DNA of 64,000 nucleotides from Lateolabrax maculatus (GCA_031216445.1 CM062211.1:18639501-18703500); one strand, 5' to 3'. Shown: positions 46,727 to 59,285, counted from the stretch's first letter. The notes: generated from the letters alone by a model not told the origin. Program-made: numbers and translations.

Positions 46727-47550
46727 ATGTCCACCGCCCTGGAGAGCTACATCAACCGTATCCTGCTAACGTGCTAACGTGCTAACGGCCCGTAGGAATG
46801 AATGGACAGGTGCTAGGTAGCTTAGCATCGGAGCTGGAGGGAAACGGGCGCTGAGCTGTTTGTGTGTCGGTGGATTTGATGTTTATGTGATGAGTGTTTT
46901 GTGCAGATCAGCGTGTTTCCTTTAACCTGCGCTGGCTCAGGTACTGTGGCCATCGTCACCTCGGACGGAAGGATGATCGTGGTGAGTTCACCTGCAGCAC
47001 CTGAGGGCGCACGGGACGATCCACACATTCACAGTGTAGTTAAAGAGTTCTGTCAGTGATTTATTATCTCTGATGTCTCTGGATTAATATTCCTGTAGAT
47101 GTTCAGGGAGAAGATGGAAAACTGTAGAGAAACTACAGCTGGCAGATAAATTAAGGTCTTTACTCTGAGGTTTGTTGGAGGAAAGTGAATAACGTGACTT
47201 CTAATTCTTCTATTTAATCATCTGTAAAATGTCAGAAGTCAGTGAAAGTTCTCCAGAGTCTTCAAAGAAAAACCTAAAAACTGTAAAACTTCATCAGTCC
47301 ACTAATGTAAAGTCATTAATAGACTTAATCGTTTCAGCTTCTTCATACAGATTATTACTCTGATCGTTGTTTATGAATCTTAATACGACAGAATTCTGAT
47401 TGTGTCACAGCATCATTCAAATATATAAGACCAACAAATCTACAGGTCTGATAGTTTAGTAAATGTTTTCTCTGTTTGTTTCCACCTGAAGTGGTTGATC
47501 CAAAACACCTGCTGACCTAATGTGTGTGTGTTTTTTTTTTTGTGTGTGTG

Positions 47551-47624
<74 letters not shown>

Positions 47625-48145
47625 CAGGGCACTCTGAAGGGCTTCGATCAGACCATCAACCTGATCCTGGACGAGAGTCACGAGCGGGTGTTCAGCTCCA
47701 GTCAGGGGGTGGAGCAGGTGGTGCTGGGACTCTACATCGTCAGAGGAGACAACGTGTGAGTGACCTTTGACCTGTTAATAATCATTCATGTAATAATCAA
47801 TCATCAATATACGATATAGGAAGAGGTGCAAGAAGTATTTAGGTTCTTCACTGCAGTAAAAGTCCTAATACACTAATACATGATTTTACAGGAAAACTGA
47901 ATGTTCTGCCAATCGACTAATTGATTAAAGGACTGATGAGTTTAAGTTGGTACAAAACATCAGATTTTATAAACTGAAGAACAATATTTACTGAGGTAGA
48001 AATCATCAAAAGTACGAGTACCTTGAATGTGTGAATGTGTGACTTGTGTCTCAGGGCGGTGATCGGGGAGATCGACGAGGAGACGGACTCCACTCTGGAT
48101 TTAGGAAACATCCGAGCCGAGCCGCTCAACTCTGTCGTCCACTGA
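46727..48145 (+). CDS. lsm8: U6 snRNA-associated Sm-like protein Lsm8
   Basis: Lsm8 is the nuclear-specific subunit of the Lsm2-8 ring that binds the U6 snRNA 3' end for spliceosome assembly. Four exons, 46727-46757, 46941-46981, 47628-47755 and 48055-48145, join in frame to 96 residues, the same length as human LSM8. The product starts MSTALESYINRTVAIVTSDG. The Sm1 motif covers DGRMIVGTLKGFDQTINLIL, the Sm2 motif LYIVRGDNVAVIGEID, and it ends RAEPLNSVVH. The exon 3 acceptor follows about 100 bases of GT-rich repeat. The older alias NAA38 was a naming confusion. Confidence 0.97.
47521..47627 (+). repeat. GT-rich array forming the lsm8 exon 3 acceptor
   Basis: Roughly 100 bases of (GT)n with a T10 interruption and GTTTTTGT/GCGTGTTT steps end in TGTTCAG|GGC. 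It explains the poly-Cys/Val ORFs at 47520 and 47522. Confidence 0.9.
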
Positions 48146-48382
48146 CCTCTGACCCCGCTCTCCGTCTCCATGGCAACAGATGACAGCACGACTCGGGTGT
48201 TGCAGGAGTCTGTTTTCAGACGCAGGTTCGAGTTTTCTGGAACTCCGTGAACCTTCTTCCTCCAACAGACTCCTGCGCTCACATTTTTCTGTTTGTATTT
48301 TTTTATAAAGATGTGAATTGATAGAATTGTTGAATTAACTTTTTTATGCTTCAAGTTGGTTTTTGTCTGATTGAAATTGTTT

Positions 48383-48388
48383 AATAAA
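48383..48388 (+). terminator. lsm8: lsm8 poly(A) signal
   Basis: AATAAA lies 238 bases after the lsm8 stop in an AT-rich context (GTTTAATAAAGTTTC), followed by a T-rich stretch. It gives a short 3' UTR as expected. Confidence 0.8.
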
Positions 48389-48419
48389 GTTTCATTTCTC
48401 GTATTTCGACAAAACCTCT

Positions 48420-49974
48420 TCGTTTGCTTAACTTAAAACATCGGACTGAACAGCTTTACGTCCTTTTTGACCAATCGGTCGTCTGATGTTGAGACAGTTT
48501 CTTAATCTATCCTCACATGAAGGTACCTGTAGAGACTCGCAGTGTGAATTAAACTGAATTTAACCACAGAATTAGAGGGAAAGTACATTTTTATCAGGTG
48601 TTTGAAGCCATAAACTTATTTATAGTGATTTACTGATAGAAATCAAGTCTAAAAAACAATTTAAAACGTCAAAATAATGCAGAAATGATCCTTTCTGAAG
48701 CTTAATAGTGCAAATGAAGTAAAACACATTACGTCATTAAGACTCATGGTGTCCTCGGGGGCGCGGCGCCCTCTGCTGGTCAGACAGCTGCACCACAGCA
48801 CAGACTGCACCTTTAATCTCAACGTTTCACCAGATTCACAGTCACAGTAACGTTTAAATAATCCTGCTGCAGCTAAAAGAGACAGCAAGCAGAACAGCAG
48901 CAGCGTGTTAATGAGGGAGCGGTTATTAGAAGTCAAATCTTCATTTTAACACTTAACGTAATGAACATTTTACTGTTTCATCAGTGGTGGAATGTAACTA
49001 AGTACATTTACTCACGTACTGTACTTAAAGACAAATTTAAGGTACTTGTACTTTACTTGAGTATTTCTATTTTATGAAATCTGCCACTTTTTACAGCTGA
49101 CAGCTTTAGTTACTTTACAGTTTACAGTTTGTCCTGTGAAAACCTCGTATCTCCTCATGTGTTGATGGTGAATGTTTGTGATGAAGTGAAGGATGAAGAG
49201 TTCCTTTATGTGCTGAGAAAATTCTCCTTCTGAAGCTCAATAAACTGTTTCAAACCCTCTGGGATCAGCTGGAAAAAGCATCGTCACAGAGCTGAAAACA
49301 GGCTGTTTTTCTGTTGACTCTTTAGAGATACGAGGTTCTCTCAGGACGGCGACGCTACAAACACCTGATGATCTTATAGACCATGATGCATTGCTGCAGA
49401 TTAAACTACCCAACAGGCTATAAAGGAGTTAAAATGCAACAGACACATGAACGCAGCAGGAATATTAATCCAGAAACATCAGAGATAATAAAACACTGAC
49501 AGGAACTCTTTACTGCAGCAGGAACTCTTTACTGCAGCAGGAACTCTTTACTGCAGCAGGAATATTAATCCAGACATAAACACAATAAATTAAAATGCTG
49601 TGTTCACATCAAACACAGTCAAAGTTGATGGATGATGTTTCCCAGATGTGAAACTTTTAATGTGAAGATGAAGAACATGCTGCTGTTTACATTCCCAAAG
49701 ATGCAAATAAAAAAAACAGCTCTACAGAACTATTTCCTTGGTGTGCTTGAATATATTCAAGTATTGTGATGGTAAATCTTCCCCAGTCATCATTATAAAC
49801 TATATATATAAATATCTGACAGGTTAGCAACAGTAACTAAGGGGAGCGCAGCAGGAATGAGTCTTAAAACCTGGAAGTGAGTTTGCATGTTTGCACTTTG
49901 GATAAAAACCCCTGTTGGCGTTGTGTGGAGGGAACCAGGGCGACGCTGCAGACATCCGTCGTCCCTGCAGCTCT
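48420..49974. other. Convergent intergenic region between lsm8 and tymp
   Basis: No gene was found. A hAT-type repeat begins at 48982 (CAGTGGTGGAATGTAACTAAG); a sub-segment at about 49133-49196 recurs inverted at 58741-58796. Three tandem copies of a 19-base unit (AGGAACTCTTTACTGCAGC) lie at about 49500-49560. On the minus strand ATTAAA at 49661-49656 is a possible tymp poly(A) signal, about 315 bases past the tymp stop. Confidence 0.55.
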
Positions 49975-52900
49975 CTACTGAGGTAGCAGCATTTCTTTCA
50001 CTAAGGTCTGTGTTTGAGGTGTTTGCGTGTCTCCATGTGTCCCCAGAGTCAGAGCGCTCTGCAGTCGACTGATCTGGTCTGGAGTCGGAGCCGGATCCTC
50101 ATAATGCAGCTGCAGCCAGGAGGCGCCTGAAAACACACAAATCATCAACTCATGAAGAGCTCAACAGGTCCCTGAACTCATCATCATCATCATCATCTTC
50201 GACCTCTCACCTTTCTTGACCCTCTGACCCAGAGACACCAGTAGCTCCGCCCCCACGCTGTGATTGACAGATTCTCCGGCCTTTGATCGTCCCGCCCCCA
50301 ACTGATGGAGGACTTCAGCTAAAACCAAACCATCGACGTCCAGGACGACGCCTGCAGCACGACACAGTGGAAAACCTCACAACTAATCCCCGATCCAATA
50401 ATCGTCAGTCACATTTATCAATGTTAACAATCTAAATAATCTGTTTTTTTAGGGTCCTTTAACGTCACACTTTTTATAGAAAATGTAACAATTAAAATGT
50501 CTCCAGATGAAGCTTTGTAACCTGGTACGACTCACAGTGTAAAGGTTTACTTTTATATTGTTGGCTTTGATTTTCTAATAAAATAGTTGGTAAGTTTATA
50601 TATAAGTACTTCACTTAATAAGTAAAAATTTACAAAGTATGTAAGTACAAGTTATTAAATCGTACGTAACTAAGTAAAATGTAAGTACAAATATGTTAGT
50701 AAATATGTGTCAGAAAATAAAAATGCATGTATATACAGAAATATGTGAGTAAGTAAAGAAAATATGTTATTAAATATATAAGTACTTAAGTAAATATATA
50801 AGTTAGTAAATACATAAGAACGTAAGTAAGTAAAAAACATATGAATTTATTAAAATTAAATATAAATAAAATTGGTCTAAAGCGTAACACTTGTCTGATG
50901 GTTTTGAGTATTTTTGTTTGTCTGTCTGTTTGTTTGTTTGTTTGTCTGTCTGTTTGTTTGTTTGTCTGTTTGTTTGTTTGTCTGTCTGTCTGTTTGTTTG
51001 TTTGTCTGTTTGTTTGTTTGTTTGTCTGTCTGTCTGTCTGTTTGTTTGTTTGTTTGTTTGTCTGTTTGTTTGTTTGTCTGTCTGTCTGTCTGTTTGTCTG
51101 TTAGTCTGTTTGTTTGTTTGTTTGTTTGTTTGTTTGTCTGTCTGTTTGTTTGTTTGTTTGTCTGTCTGTTTGTTTGTTTGTCTGTTTGTCTGTTTGTCTG
51201 TCTGTCTGTTTGTTTGTCTGTTTGTTTGTTTGTTTGTCTGTCTGTCTGTCTGTTTGTTTGTTTGTTTGTTTGTCTGTTTGTTTGTTTGTCTGTCTGTCTG
51301 TCTGTTTGTCTGTTAGTCTGTTTGTTTGTTTGTCTGTTTGTTTGTTTGTCTGTCTGTCTGTCTGTCTGTTTGTTTGTTTGTTTGTTTGTTTGTTTACCGT
51401 CTGCAGGAGTCGTCAGAGCCACCTGATGCTCAGATTTCCTCAGGATACTGAAGTAATCCGTGTGGGCGGAGCACAGCGACCGAGCCGTCTCATTGGCTAC
51501 GCCCTGAGCCTCCATCATGGCCCGGAACTTCGACAGAGCAGCTCCACCAATCACAGCGTCAGAAATCCTCCTCCTGCCTTCCGATAGGTCGGACACTGAG
51601 CCAATCATCTTCAGCAGCAAACCGCCTACAGAAACATCAACAACAATCAATACTTATTTTTCATGGATTAAATAAAAAACAATATCACTTTTACTAATTA
51701 ACAGTAAATTATGTTTTCACAGCAGATGCTCCAGTGTCCCAGGCCCTTTGAACTAACCACCGGCTCTGGGTAACTCCTGTTTCCCAGGGTTCCTGAACCT
51801 CCCACCGTCAGCTCCGCGCGCACCTGCGAGCTCCGGACAGGTGAACAGGTGAGCCTCGTGAGACAGGTACATAATGTTTGTCATCGATGAAACCAACAGT
51901 CCAGGTAAATCTCAGCTGTTCACACGGTGTCACTGATCAGCAGTAATCAATAACTGTAATCAATAACTGTAATCAATAACTGTTTCTGTCTGAGTTTAAA
52001 TAAAGTTTAATGCTAACGTTAGCTTCCACTGTAGCCGCCGTCGGTTTGTACCTGAGGATTTAAATCGATTAGTTGATTAATTGATTGATTTACAACTAAT
52101 GTAAGTACAGTTTTGAGGTACTTGTACTGCTGACGTTACTTTATACTTCACTACATTTATCAGTTTGAGTTTCTTTGCAGATTCAGATTATTAAATAAAA
52201 ATTTGATCAACAAATAAATTCTGATGTATTTTTTATAGATAAAACGTTATTGATCACTTAGCTGCTCAGCAGTTTAAATCATTTATATACTGTTACATTA
52301 AAGTGATTAATAATTATAATCAATAATATAATAAAGCCATTGTGCATAATGTGTACTCTTACTTTTGGTACTTTAAATGTATTTTGATGCAAATACTTTT
52401 GTATTTTTACTAAAGTAAAGTCGTAAAATATTTAAGTAAGGTTCAAATACCTCAACACTGAACTTAAGTGCTTAAGATCTGTGAGGTGTTTAATTTCCTT
52501 TTAAAAGTCCTGAGAGAAGCAGTGAGTTCCACAGTTTAGAGGCATTTTTCAAGCAAAAAATGCTAAATATTTTCTGATTCCAGTTTCTCAGTTGTGAGGA
52601 ATTTGCTGCTTTTCGTGTGTGTGAATTAAATGAAATATCTTTTGGTTTCAGACTGTCGGGTCAAAGGAAACGCGACACGTGAAGACGACGCCTCGGACTC
52701 TGGAGATCTCGGTAGGCCGGAGGTTCCTATTTGATTTTTATATGTTAACTGGACGCCATCAGCTTTGCTCTGTGGGGGGGTTTCCTGTTCACGTGTTGCC
52801 ATAGCAACCTTCATCACGAAGCTTTGGTGTAATTTCATCCCCATCTGAAGGAAACGTACATCGTAAAAATCCCTGGAGATTTTTAGTCAATATTCAATGT

Positions 52901-55900
52901 TTTCTGAAACTTTAATTAATATTAATGCATCAAAACCACAATAACCAAGTAGCTCGTGTCTTAAAATCTAAACCGTGACCTTGAAGAGTACTTCAGGGAA
53001 CAAACTTCAGGGAACAAACTTCAGGGGACAAACTTCAGGGAACAAAGTGCGGCCGTTACCCAGAGTTGTGACCAGCTCCATCAGGTCGTCGGGTCCCCTC
53101 CCCTTCAGCGTCTCCAGAGATTCGATCACCTCCAGACTGTTGCCCACACATCGACCAATCGTAGCGTCCATACAGCTGAGCACCGCCCCCGTACGCATGC
53201 CCAGGCCGTTTCCTACATTCACCTGAAATACCACACGACGTGGTCACCATCATCATCATCATCATCATCAGTAGGTACAACGTGTTAACGGTTTTAGTTT
53301 TCGCTAAACAACTAAACTAAAAGAGCTCATTTAAGTCCGTTTGAGACTTTTCTAATGAGGATTATTGAGAGCAGGTTTATTGTTTTAAAGGATATATTAT
53401 CTGTAAGTGTGATCAAAAGAAAATTTATCTGCAAGAACTTTAATAATTGGTGAATCTATCAGTTCATTTGTGAAGCAAAAATGCCAAAAGTCACTTGTTC
53501 CGAGTTCTTAAAATGTGAATATTTTCTGGTCTTCTTTGATAGTAAACTCAATATTTTGGGGTTTTGGACAAAAAAAGATATTTGCAGACATCACTTCGCT
53601 TTTCACTCGACTATAAACTTTGTCGTTGATACATTCATTAATGGTTTTGGTCTTTTTGAGGGAATAGTTGACAAATATAGAATATCACCAAACATATGAT
53701 TTAATCAAGAAAACAATCAGAAAAATCATCAATTAATCTCTAATGAAAATAATTGTTAGTTGCAGACCTGCTTCATGTAGAAGATCCATATTATTATTTT
53801 CATGGAAATAAAGAATAAGGTAAAATAATATTTATCATAACATTGAGATGACAGTTTTTTTAGTATTAAACTGTTATTTTCAGAGTTACTAAGTGTAAAC
53901 ACAAGCCAGCTTTAAACATGTTAATATTATAAATATTTCCAATGTACTTACTAATAACTGTGCCAGTTCTTTAGCACTCTCCAGGTCTTTATACAGCGCG
54001 GCTCGTCCAAACTTTACGTCCAGCACCAGAGCAGACAGACGCTCGGCACCTTTCTTTGAGAGAATCGAACCTGAAACATTGAAATGTGTTTGATGAGCAG
54101 GACTGCTGCTGGTTGTACTGGTGGGCTCATGTTAGTTAAACCAGTTCAGTACCAGTGATCAGGGGCGGGCTGTCCACGGTGCTGGTGGCGTCCCGCAGAG
54201 CGTACAGGACTCGATCCGCGGGAACCAACATCTCCGTCTGACCCACAATGCAACAGCCCACTGAGCTCAGGATCTCCAGGATCTGCACATTTAAAACACC
54301 GTCGATATTCTTCTTTATAAAATCTTTGATCAAACAACTTCAGATTTAAACGATAATTTTACCAATTTTATTTCATTTGGTTCTTTGTTGTCCTGCTTGT
54401 GTTTGGAAACATGTTTTTAATGTTCTGTTGTCAGTTGTTCGTCAGTAGTTTAACGTTGTTGAGTCGTTTCCTTTCTGTTGATCACTGAAACATTTCTGTT
54501 GCACTGTTGAAAAATCCTGCCATCATAACTCAAGACAAACAACCACACATTCAAAGTGAAAGTTAACTAAATTTAAAATTATAATTAAAGGAAAATGCCA
54601 CCAACTTGCAGACTTAGTAAAAGTAGAAGTAAAGAGCTCAAACAGTCCGTCATTCTGAGGTTTAGCTTCACTGTTGTCACCATCGTAGTTTTATTTGCTC
54701 ATAAAGAAAAGTCAAACTGATGATGGCGCTGATGAAAAGTCAGAAAGAAGAACATTTGTTTCACCTGTGCTGCCGACCGGTGGATGTTGAATCCTGGAAT
54801 TGATTCCAGTTTATCCAGAGTTCCTCCTGTATGAGCCAAGCCCCGCCCACTGATCATAGGCACCTGAGGGACACACCCGAGGTTATGACATCATAGATAC
54901 ATCACTGCGACTCAGGAGGCGGGTGTGATGCGTGTGCGAGGGCATGTGCACCTTACAGCCGCAGGCCGCGAGCGCCGGCGCCAACACCAGGCTGACTTTA
55001 TCTCCCACCCCTCCTGTTGAGTGTTTGTCAACCACCTGCCCCGCCCACTCCTTTGGCCACGACATCACTTCCCCCGATGACATCATCTCCCTGGTCAGGG
55101 TCTCGATCTCGGCGTCGACCATCCCGTTCTGCCAGATCGCCATCAGCATGGCCCCTAAAGAGTCGCAGAGGGAACCTGCAGGTGATGAACTGAGCTCAGG
55201 TGTCTGGATGTTGGCGGTCGGGAGTTCGTACCTGTCTGACACTCCTGGATGGTTTTGTTTGTCACGTTCTGGACGAAAGTTTTGATCTCTTCGTCACTCA
55301 GCGCTCCTCCATCTCTCTTCTTCCTGATCAGATCTTGGATGGACATCGCGTCAGTCTGGAAAACAAAACTAGACAAGTGAAGCCGACGCTGAAGAGCCTT
55401 AAACCTGCATTCTCTCTGACAGCCAGCAGGGGGCGACTCCACCGGCTCCACCTGTCCCCTCAGTCAGGACTTCGCAAATATGTTTCGCTGGTTAAACGTG
55501 ACACAAGTCGAGCGCCCAAGACGGCATCGCAGCTTGGTCGTCATTCTAACGTTTTTATTCAGCCACTAACAACTAACCACATTTTGATTTTGGGATGTTT
55601 CAGTAGTTTTTGGGGACGTGGTGGAAGGAGTGAGTCAGGTGGTCTGGATGCACCTGCAGTCATTGATGTGATTCGATGATAATTAAGACTTGACCAATCA
55701 GATTTGACTATGTAATAGTATATACTGGAGCTGTCACGAGTCTCCAAATCCATGATTTGATTAGATTTTCGATTCGTAAAGAACATTTGTTTTTTTGCCC
55801 TGACAGCTGTTGTAAATGCAGACACACTAAATCAAATAGCAACAAAAGAAGAATAAATGGCTACAGCAACAAAATTAACAAAGTTTTAAAGCTAACAAAA

Positions 55901-58900
55901 AGCAGATCTGCCTAATGATCGAAATCGAATTTCCTTTGTCAAAAAATCTAATAGAATTACATCGAAGACATTTGCAGGAAACATTAATAAAATGTAAAAA
56001 ACAGAACAAACTAAATATTTAAAGTAAAGTAACAATGATAAATCAGTTTTTTAACCTTTGCTGAAAACAAGGTCGGATGAAGGAAAAAGGTCCAAGAAAT
56101 ATCAAAGTTGAATAATTTGATGTTGAGTTGAAATAAAATATCAAGTTGCTCTGTTTTTCTTCTTCCTTTAAATCTTTAACGTCTTTTCTTCTTCCGTCTT
56201 CCTCGCAGTGTTAAAAGGTTTCTCTCTGGTTTCCAGCCTCAGTCGGTCTGAGGAGTGGCTGGTTCTTATATTTGTTTTTGATTCTGGTTATTTAGTTCTG
56301 TGATGAGACCAGAGCGTTGCTTAATTCAGTCGGGATTGGCGCATTGGATGAAGTGAGTAATGAAAGTGGAGGTCAGAGTTGCTTTAAGTGTGTCACAATG
56401 AGCGAGCCAGCACAAAATCTAGTATCAGCAAAGTAATGATGACATAATGATGATACCGTTCTACCGATGAAGAAATGAATTAACTGTTTCCTGTTCACTT
56501 GAAAGGGCCCAAGACACAAGAGGTAACGATAGAATTAAATCATTTGAATTGTTGTTAAAGAGTAAGATCTGTTGTTTAGAATAGATAGAAATTGCTCTCT
56601 TCAAAGCCACCAGACTCCATTGACAAAAACAGTGATTTTACTGCTGCCAAGTTATTATTGTGTGACTCAACTCCTGTGTAAAATTCCTGTTTTGTGCTTT
56701 GCATTTTGTAATTTATCTTTTGAAATTTGACCAGAGTCTTTAAGTGAATCAGACTGAACCTTTACGTGTTTGGATACAGTGAGTAATGACGGTGGAGACC
56801 AGAGTTGCTTCACTTTCAATTCCTAAATTACTTTTCTTGTTTAAGACACAGTCATTTGGGACATAGTAGCACTTTAGCATTTATAAGCATTAAATAAACA
56901 CTCAATGGTTTCTAATACACTTAACACTTTAAAGTAGTTGTAAGCAGATATTTTGACATTTTAGAGTTTATTCTATTTTTAGAATAAAGAGAGATAGATA
57001 GAATAAGATTTATAACTTGCGTATAAACACAGAAGGAATGCTTGACACAATAATATAATGTAAAATATGTCTTCATGATTTTTGAACACAGTTGTAATTA
57101 GTTTTAAATCTGCCTGTGAATATTTATACATATAAACAGTTAATAAAATGATGTATTACAGGCTTCTGACAGTCTGTAACAATTGTTGAATTAATTAAAA
57201 AGGAAAAAAAACATCATTGCTGTTTTTTAGATCTTTTCCACAAGTGGAAAAAATTAAAGTTTGTCCGAAAACTGAGAGGTTATGTTGTTACCTAAATTAA
57301 TATTTCCTCAGTACCTAATGAATTTCCTCAACAAGGTTGTTTTTTAACATCACAACCACTTATTTTAAAGTTATTTTAATTTTGCATATAAAACATTTTT
57401 GTGTCACTACTTTTAAAAATGCACAACATGAGTCAAAGTTTTGCCTGTTTTCTCGTTGGAATTTGATAGGAACCTTTTGATTTGTTTACACATTTGCAGT
57501 TAGGAACATATTTTATTGCGGACCACTCCCCTCAAGGTCACAATTTCACCTTTTCACAAGACCGGCTTATCACAACTCTCGGGTACATTTCACCTCAGAA
57601 CATCAGCCACAATCACACGGTGGGAGGTCGGATGTTGATACTGTTACTAAGTTCAGAGGGTTTAATAACAGTATTGTTCATTGACAGACATGAATTGAAC
57701 AATATATCTGGACTTCATATCCAGATCAACAACACTGATCAGTTAAAAAACAAAAACAATAAATTGGACACAAGTAAAATTATGTTTAGTTTGTTTTTAG
57801 AGAAAAAAAATCACTGTTAGTGTTTTTCTCTACATAGCAGGACAGACACATTTATATAATGACTGACAACAATAAAAACAACATGATTCTTTCTTAAGAT
57901 AATATTGAGATATTTCGTTTTTGACTTATGTGTATGAAGAGGTTTTCAATATGTTGTGCATCAGAGCGTTAAACACATTATCAGTGATATTATTACTTCA
58001 GGTGTCCACCGCAAATAAACGTCCATGAATCCAGTGATCCAGTGACACTCGTCTGTTCATCCGTGGGTTCACTGCACACAGGAGCTGCTAACACACTTTT
58101 AATGGTTCTCCCATGAAGTACGTCCAACAAAACCTGCTGATATCAAAGTGTTTCTAAGTGTTTAACAGTCGGTGTGTTTCTCTTTCCCACCCATCTGTGA
58201 TTGGATCATGACCATCAGCGTTTTGTTCTGTTTGAGACCTCCAGTTAGGAGTTGACATCAGTGTCAAAAGATAGTAATTAATATAATTAAAGCTCTTTAT
58301 ATGTTGCATATGCAACATCCCCCCACAAGCAAAGTGCAGAAATAGATGGGAAGTCTTACCAAGAGAACATCTCCGAGCATCAGAGAGACCACAGACACAC
58401 AAAAGACAGGAAGGACACTATGTCCTGACATGTTAGACTCTGTAGTACCAGCCTTCTCTTCAGCTGTCTCATTGTTTTATGTTTTTATGTTTATTATGTA
58501 AGTTCCTCTTGTGGGACAATAAAGACCTGAACTGAAAAACCCAGATAATAAAAACCTTCAGCAGCTTGCAAAGACTTCCAGTTAAAGACAAACTCAAACC
58601 ATCAAAACCTACAAACAGCATCAAAACCTCAAGATAAACACTTACAAACCTAATTAACAACAGTGATGGAGAAGTATTTAGATCCTTCAGTTAAAGCACC
58701 AACACCACACTGGGAAAATACTCAAGTAAAAGTCCTGCATCACTTCATCACAAACATTCACCATCAACACGAGGAGATACGAGGTTTTCACTGGACGAAC
58801 TGGAAAAATGAGGAGGAGAAAAATGCATAAAATGGAAATATTCAAGTAAAAATACCTAAAACTTGTACTTAAGTGACAGTAAATGTACTTTGTTATATTC

Positions 58901-59131
58901 CACCACTATATAGATATGTTCAATTTAACCTGTTGACATAATAAACACCAGAACCATAGAAACTGGTTGAACAACATAATTAATCCTGCACACACACCCA
59001 GATCTATTGTAGGAGGATATTGACTTTAACCATAACTAACCTTTTAACCTCCACCCTCCCCTAAACTCAACAAAATACCACGTCTTAACGTTAACATGCA
59101 AGGATTTAACTTGAAGGTATCAGCTTCAACG

Positions 59132-59186
<55 letters not shown>

Positions 59187-59240
59187 CTCTCTCTCAGAGT
59201 GGCGTACCTGTGCTGGTGTTCTTGGTCCGTGAAGTGCCAT
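49975..59240 (-). CDS. tymp: Thymidine phosphorylase
   Basis: TYMP reversibly splits thymidine with phosphate into thymine and deoxyribose-1-phosphate (cytosolic pyrimidine salvage/catabolism). Ten minus-strand exons join in frame to 470 residues (human 482): 59240-59208, 55355-55232, 55175-54952, 54863-54765, 54282-54153, 54070-53952, 53222-53060, 51625-51398, 50351-50211, 50126-49975. Visible motifs are the phosphate loop [10 protein letters not shown], the family signature [52 protein letters not shown] and [11 protein letters not shown]. One oddity is KFGRAAL where relatives have a small residue (G, S or A) after KFG/KVG. The last codons before TAG read EMLLPQ. Exon 1 is inferred, the rest are firm. 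Confidence 0.94.
50918..51397 (+). repeat. Mixed TTTG/TCTG tetranucleotide array in tymp intron 8
   Basis: About 480 bases of GTTT and GTCT steps in changing order, with two GTTA variants near 51100 and 51310 inside a larger duplicated segment. On the minus strand the array begins exactly at the exon donor (GTAAACAAACAAAC), so the intron is repeat from its second base. All plus-strand FVCL and minus-strand KQTN/RQTD ORFs in this interval are its translations. Confidence 0.95.
51399..53059. other. tymp: tymp exon 8 (51625-51398) and the intron between it and exon 7
   Basis: Beyond the exon, 51650-53000 holds three tandem AATCAATAACTGT units (51932-51975), a long stretch of hAT-type repeat sequence (about 52090-52470) and four GGAACAAACTTCAG-like tandem units at 52994-53045 that directly abut the exon 7 donor. 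Confidence 0.65.
53236..53272 (+). repeat. (CAT)n trinucleotide run
   Basis: A short CATCATCAT run immediately upstream (on the minus strand) of the tymp exon 7 acceptor; a second such run lies at 50178-50198 just past the exon 9 donor. Confidence 0.8.
55376..55449 (+). repeat. Repeat fragment next to the tymp exon 2 acceptor
   Basis: GAAGCCGACGCTGAAGAGCC, TTAAACCTGCATTCTCT and CAGCCAGCAGGGGGCGACTC match 41640-41730. On the minus strand it supplies the sequence only about 20 bases upstream of the exon 2 acceptor, so it may have contributed the branch-point region. Confidence 0.75.
55450..59207. other. tymp: tymp intron 1 (most of it)
   Basis: AT-rich, with no exon supported on either strand. 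It holds a partial relative of the 6.5-kb fold-back element (about 56595-56650), a hAT-type miniature element from 58661 (CAGTGATGGAG) to 58906 (TTCCACCACT) and an (AC)n array at 59140-59187 lying just past the exon 1 donor. The ORF 57482-57820 appears to be chance. Confidence 0.6.
59208..59240 (-). CDS. tymp: Inferred first coding exon of tymp
   Basis: On the minus strand ATG at 59240 opens [11 protein letters not shown] and reaches a donor CACAG|GTACGC at 59207. Exon 2 starts at 55355 with ACT GAC GCG ATG, so joining gives [20 protein letters not shown] in a single frame. Phase, donor, promoter-like upstream sequence and final length all agree. The alternative is translation from the internal ATG at 55346, giving 456 residues. 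Confidence 0.65.
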
Positions 59241-59285
59241 CAGTCCTGCAGCTCATAATAAATCAGCTTCAGGTCAAGAGTCCGC

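Noticed and set aside
50891..51426. Long ORFs rich in Phe, Val, Cys and Leu (plus strand) and in Lys, Gln, Thr and Asn (minus strand)
   Set aside because: They are translations of the TTTG/TCTG tetranucleotide array. Only the minus-strand part beyond 51397 is a real tymp exon.
52975..53226. Plus-strand ORF over tymp exon 7
   Set aside because: It is antisense to a firm tymp exon, and its start lies in a short tandem repeat.
57482..57820. 112-codon plus-strand ORF in tymp intron 1
   Set aside because: AT-rich with no domain, promoter or splice context. Length is within chance for such composition.
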